From Apostichopus japonicus (taxonomy: Eukaryota > Echinodermata > Holothuroidea > Aspidochirotida > Stichopodidae), in NCBI RefSeq assembly GCF_037975245.1, contig NC_092574.1, positions 17,828,713 to 17,892,712 of the forward strand: DNA of 64,000 nt. The letters run 5' to 3'. Position 1 is the stretch's first letter; the number at the start of each line of letters is the position of its first letter. Shown here in pieces: positions 61,801-64,000 of this stretch. The notes under the pieces were generated by a model, which saw nothing but the letters and a program-made list of their open reading frames with translations, had not been told where the DNA came from and did no database searches. Made by a program: the position numbers and the translations under genes.

Positions 61801-62735
61801 CAATGGTTATGACTTAAGCTTTAGGTGAGTTAATAAGTTAAGGTTTATGTCTAACGATGGCTTAAATGTCATCTGTCGTTAGGCTATACTGGGATATTGT
61901 AGGTACAGTGAAACAAAACTTGATACAGTCATTATTGCTAGACCCAAATTTCAATAAAAGGTTCACTGGATGTTGGCAGGCGAGTCAAAACAATTTTGGT
62001 CAGTCTCATAATAATTTCTTATTTTGTTAAGTTTAGAGACCCAGGGATCAGGAAGCCTTACAGTAGCATATTTGAGACCCTATGTGTGTCAAATAATTCA
62101 CAATGTCTCAAAATACAAAATTGATGTCTCCTTGTTCCACTGTGGTGAATTTTGGCCATTTTGATTAAGGCTTTGTAGATTAAAGTTTCAATGGAAAAAC
62201 TAAGTTTTAATTTGACTAATGAACACACTAGCTAGTGTCAATCAGTGCAGCTAGGCCTATATAAGTATAACACAGTTGCCATTATCGTATACTATCATAA
62301 ATGTGGCAAATAGAACAATTTTAAAAGTAATTTCTACAACTTTGAAGTATTAATATTTAGTTTTTACACAACATGGAGACAAATGAAATGTTTCACTATA
62401 TTTTCACCGTTGTCAACCTAATAATTAGTTGTAAACTTGTATTAATTATCCAATTGTAAACTTGATGCCAATTTATTAAAAGGTATAGTCCTAATTATAA
62501 CATCCTGGGTATGAGAAAGACTTGATTCTATGCATACCTTTTGTCATATTTCAGTGACATTTTGACAAACCAAGAATTTCATGTTTGGCGTTCTCAGGCT
62601 AGCCGAGACTAGGTCTAACTGTTAGTGTTAGCCCCTATCTTAGTTAGGCATATCTTGACTAAAATTTACCAAGACTAGTACAGCGGTGATCATCAAACAT
62701 CCCGCATATAATAAGAGCGTCACGTCAGGGAACAT
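55742..62735 (-). CDS. ALG5: Dolichyl-phosphate beta-glucosyltransferase (9 exons, 325 aa)
   Basis: ALG5 transfers glucose from UDP-Glc to dolichyl phosphate on the cytosolic face of the ER. The resulting Dol-P-Glc is the donor for the last glucoses of the N-glycan precursor. Nine minus-strand exons join in consistent phase to 325 aa, against 324 in human. Residues 1 to ~30 form a hydrophobic membrane anchor split by intron 1 ([16 protein letters not shown], then VIIFLFF). The GT2 catalytic domain follows: [13 protein letters not shown] (67-79), IIVDDGSKD (DDG 110-112), [12 protein letters not shown], and the nucleotide/metal motif ADADGA (163-168). [12 protein letters not shown] and [10 protein letters not shown] are ALG5 hallmarks. 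All key residues are present. The gene is convergent with MTMR. Confidence 0.96.
56557..56642 (-). CDS. ALG5: ALG5 exon 8
   Basis: Completes Trp259 and runs to residue 287 plus one base, with [20 protein letters not shown] and VNWQEIE. Acceptor ATTTCAG, donor AAG|GTGAGT. Confidence 0.94.
57112..57197. repeat. Short foldback repeat, ALG5 intron 7
   Basis: AGACCTGACATT and AATATTTCAGGTCT are inverted ends, with AAGATCCTGGTAGGATTAA inside. Same family words as 29251-29400. Confidence 0.55.
57284..57435 (-). CDS. ALG5: ALG5 exon 7
   Basis: Residues 209-258 plus two bases, with [18 protein letters not shown] and [14 protein letters not shown]. Acceptor TTCCTCAG, donor GATG|GTAGGT. Confidence 0.94.
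57879..57938 (-). CDS. ALG5: ALG5 exon 6
   Basis: Residues 189-208 ([20 protein letters not shown]). Acceptor CTTGTCAG was chosen over the nearby ATTCCAG because only it keeps the frame. Donor CAG|GTATGG. Confidence 0.9.
58283..58489 (-). CDS. ALG5: ALG5 exon 5
   Basis: Residues 120-188, with [14 protein letters not shown] and [12 protein letters not shown]. Acceptor GAAACAG, donor CAG|GTAAGG. Confidence 0.95.
59562..59630 (-). CDS. ALG5: ALG5 exon 4
   Basis: Residues 97-119, with [18 protein letters not shown]. Acceptor TATTCCAG, donor CAG|GTTTGT. Confidence 0.94.
60170..60400. repeat. C-rich repeat-like stretch, ALG5 intron 3
   Basis: Long C tracts and repeated ACCCCT/CCCCCA words; composition unlike the flanks. 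Probably mobile-element-derived, but no ends or target duplication were found. Confidence 0.3.
60661..60707 (-). CDS. ALG5: ALG5 exon 3
   Basis: Residues 81-96 ([16 protein letters not shown]), only 47 nt. Acceptor AATTTCAG, donor AGG|GTGAGT. Confidence 0.92.
61558..61732 (-). CDS. ALG5: ALG5 exon 2
   Basis: Residues 23-80 plus one base: rest of the anchor, luminal/stem linker and [10 protein letters not shown]. Acceptor TTCCAACAG, donor GAC|GTAAGT. Confidence 0.94.
62670..62735 (-). CDS. ALG5: ALG5 exon 1
   Basis: Residues 1-22 ([19 protein letters not shown] and on). A at -3 of the ATG. Donor TTG|GTAAAT, phase 0. Too short for an ORF scan. Confidence 0.85.
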
Positions 62736-63224
62736 CTTGTCCCATATATTTTGCCTTCTTTCTTGGAGAATTCCAATACCCTTGAGTATATTTCAGTGCA
62801 CTCTGTCGGTCTGTTCGTCTCGCCTTCTGCTACCAATATCACTATCACAAATGGAATATTTTACTTGGTGCCACTGGTAATACTATACCAATCGTTAGTA
62901 TGTATTCAGCGAGACTTTTTAATAGTGTACGCATCGCATCATGTCAACGTGGAGTAAACACTGAGTACGACTATGAATACAATGCACGGAGGTGAACTTC
63001 AAGACCTTACGTTTCGTACGACAAATGTATCCCTATCTACTCTGACATTGCGTGGCCTGTAATAAATCATACTATTGCATCATACCGGTTACCCTTTCAG
63101 TGGGCTTGGTCTCAGTGAAATTTTCTATTCTTTCAACCTCAGAATTCATTACATTCCCATGATATTATGGAAATAGGAGTCTGAAGGCAGAAACAAGCAA
63201 GATTGCTCTGCAGTTCTTCATTGT
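62736..63224. other. Upstream region of ALG5
   Basis: The ALG5 5' UTR and promoter should lie here (minus strand). No core promoter motif can be assigned with confidence. Confidence 0.35.
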
Positions 63225-63232
63225 CTATTAGT

Positions 63233-63399
63233 ACTTTTTAAGAAAAAGTCGCCCAGGAAAGAACCTGGGCACGAAAACCAAACTACCGAACGACTGATCC
63301 GCTCTCAACCCAGTCCCCTTGCATCGGGACTGTGACTGTGTGTTCATCGTCGGGTGTCCATCACCATTGCCCTTAAAAGGGAACAGATACTACACAGAT
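63233..63399 (-). mobile_element. U2 snRNA-headed SINE-like retroposon, 5'-truncated copy
   Basis: Minus-strand copy of the 20656 element. It starts at ATCTGTGTAGTATCTGTTC, matching U2 nt 26-45 with AA to T at 29-30; the branch-site-pairing GTAGTA is intact. It shares the body (CACACAGTCACAGTC, GATGCAAGGGGACTGGG, GAGAGCGGATCAGTCGTT), the terminal hairpin and the AAAAAGT end. An 8 bp direct repeat flanks it (plus-strand CTATTAGT at 63225-63232 and 63400-63407). The two copies cover overlapping parts of U2 1-45. Confidence 0.78.
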
Positions 63400-63407
63400 C
63401 TATTAGT

Positions 63408-64000
63408 CTATTAGTTGTATACAGAATGTAATCCCGAGTCACGTAAAAACTCCTTAGTGAAATAACTGGAATGAATTTCGGCATCGAATAAATCGTAACT
63501 CCAATGCCTCGCATTGAATAGATTAGGACCAGGTGGCAGAAGCTCCCACCAATTTTTAGTTACGAATATTTCAATTAAAAGGGCGCGTATGATTAAATGG
63601 TAATAAATGTACTCATTTGGAATCTTAAATACAATAGGGAGCTGTTGCGGCTGCTCTCTCCACCCCTATCGTGGAATAAGTAGTCTTGTTTATGACATGT
63701 ATTTTGTAAAGGGTGATGATTTTTATTCGATGTCCTGCTGAAGGGATTGTGGTCCTAGTTCTGCAGAGACCATAAAGACAGTATACTGAAAAGACTGCAC
63801 CGGAAAAAATTTGAGGGCAAAGCCATAGTGGGCATCAAAGGGGGGTGTGGTAATGACAATGGCTTTTATTTTCACATCGGTCACTTTAAGATTTTTGAAT
63901 ACTCATTAAGGGTCACCAATATGGGCCCAAAATTGTTCCACTAAAAGTTTTCAAGAGGCTTTGCTCTTCTGTATTATATATTTGGGTTCATTAAACATCT
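63408..64000. other. Intergenic DNA, no gene seen
   Basis: No supported feature to the window edge. Confidence 0.45.

Overview
The window is animal nuclear DNA: A+T-rich, intron-rich, with GT-AG introns of about 0.2-6 kb, many microsatellites and G/C homopolymers, and both LINE/SINE and hAT-type transposons. The two best-resolved genes (a myotubularin-related phosphatase and ALG5) and the echinoderm-style repeat words suggest a marine deuterostome invertebrate, probably an echinoderm. That placement is an inference and was not tested.

Layout. 1-13.8 kb is mostly intergenic: (TA)n microsatellites, a duplicated ~250 bp segment, one orphan candidate terminal exon (5659-5844, +), a LINE C-terminal fragment (about 6540-6850) and a tRNA-type SINE (about 7376-7640). 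13.9-16.5 kb (-) holds a two-exon gene joining a KCTD-type BTB (T1) domain to half of a LIM zinc finger. A 754 bp hAT-type MITE (16675-17428) lies just upstream of it. 17.4-23 kb is intergenic and contains a 179 bp SINE-like element whose head is the 5' end of U2 snRNA, bounded by a perfect 9 bp target-site duplication (TSD).

23057-47551 (+) is a complete 14-exon MTMR6/7/8-group phosphoinositide 3-phosphatase of 720 aa. It has a PH-GRAM domain, a phosphatase domain with an intact CSDGWDR active site, and a C-terminal FYVE-like zinc finger that vertebrate MTMR6/7/8 lack. Its introns carry a 1388 bp hAT element with a transposase relic, two hAT MITEs, a Tx1-like LINE tail, and a 5'-truncated antisense LINE with a long RT ORF that ends almost on the exon 9 splice acceptor.

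47.6-55.7 kb is intergenic: a tRNA-like SINE head and three kinds of satellite or simple repeat. 55742-62735 (-) is a complete nine-exon ALG5 (dolichyl-phosphate beta-glucosyltransferase, 325 aa), convergent with the MTMR gene. 62.7-64 kb holds a second, 5'-truncated copy of the U2-headed element (63233-63399, -).

The genes are not an operon or pathway cluster. MTMR acts on endosomal PI3P/PI(3,5)P2, ALG5 acts in the ER N-glycan pathway, and the BTB-LIM protein has no assigned role. Coordinates of spliced exons were read by hand from frame, phase and homology; all phases close.
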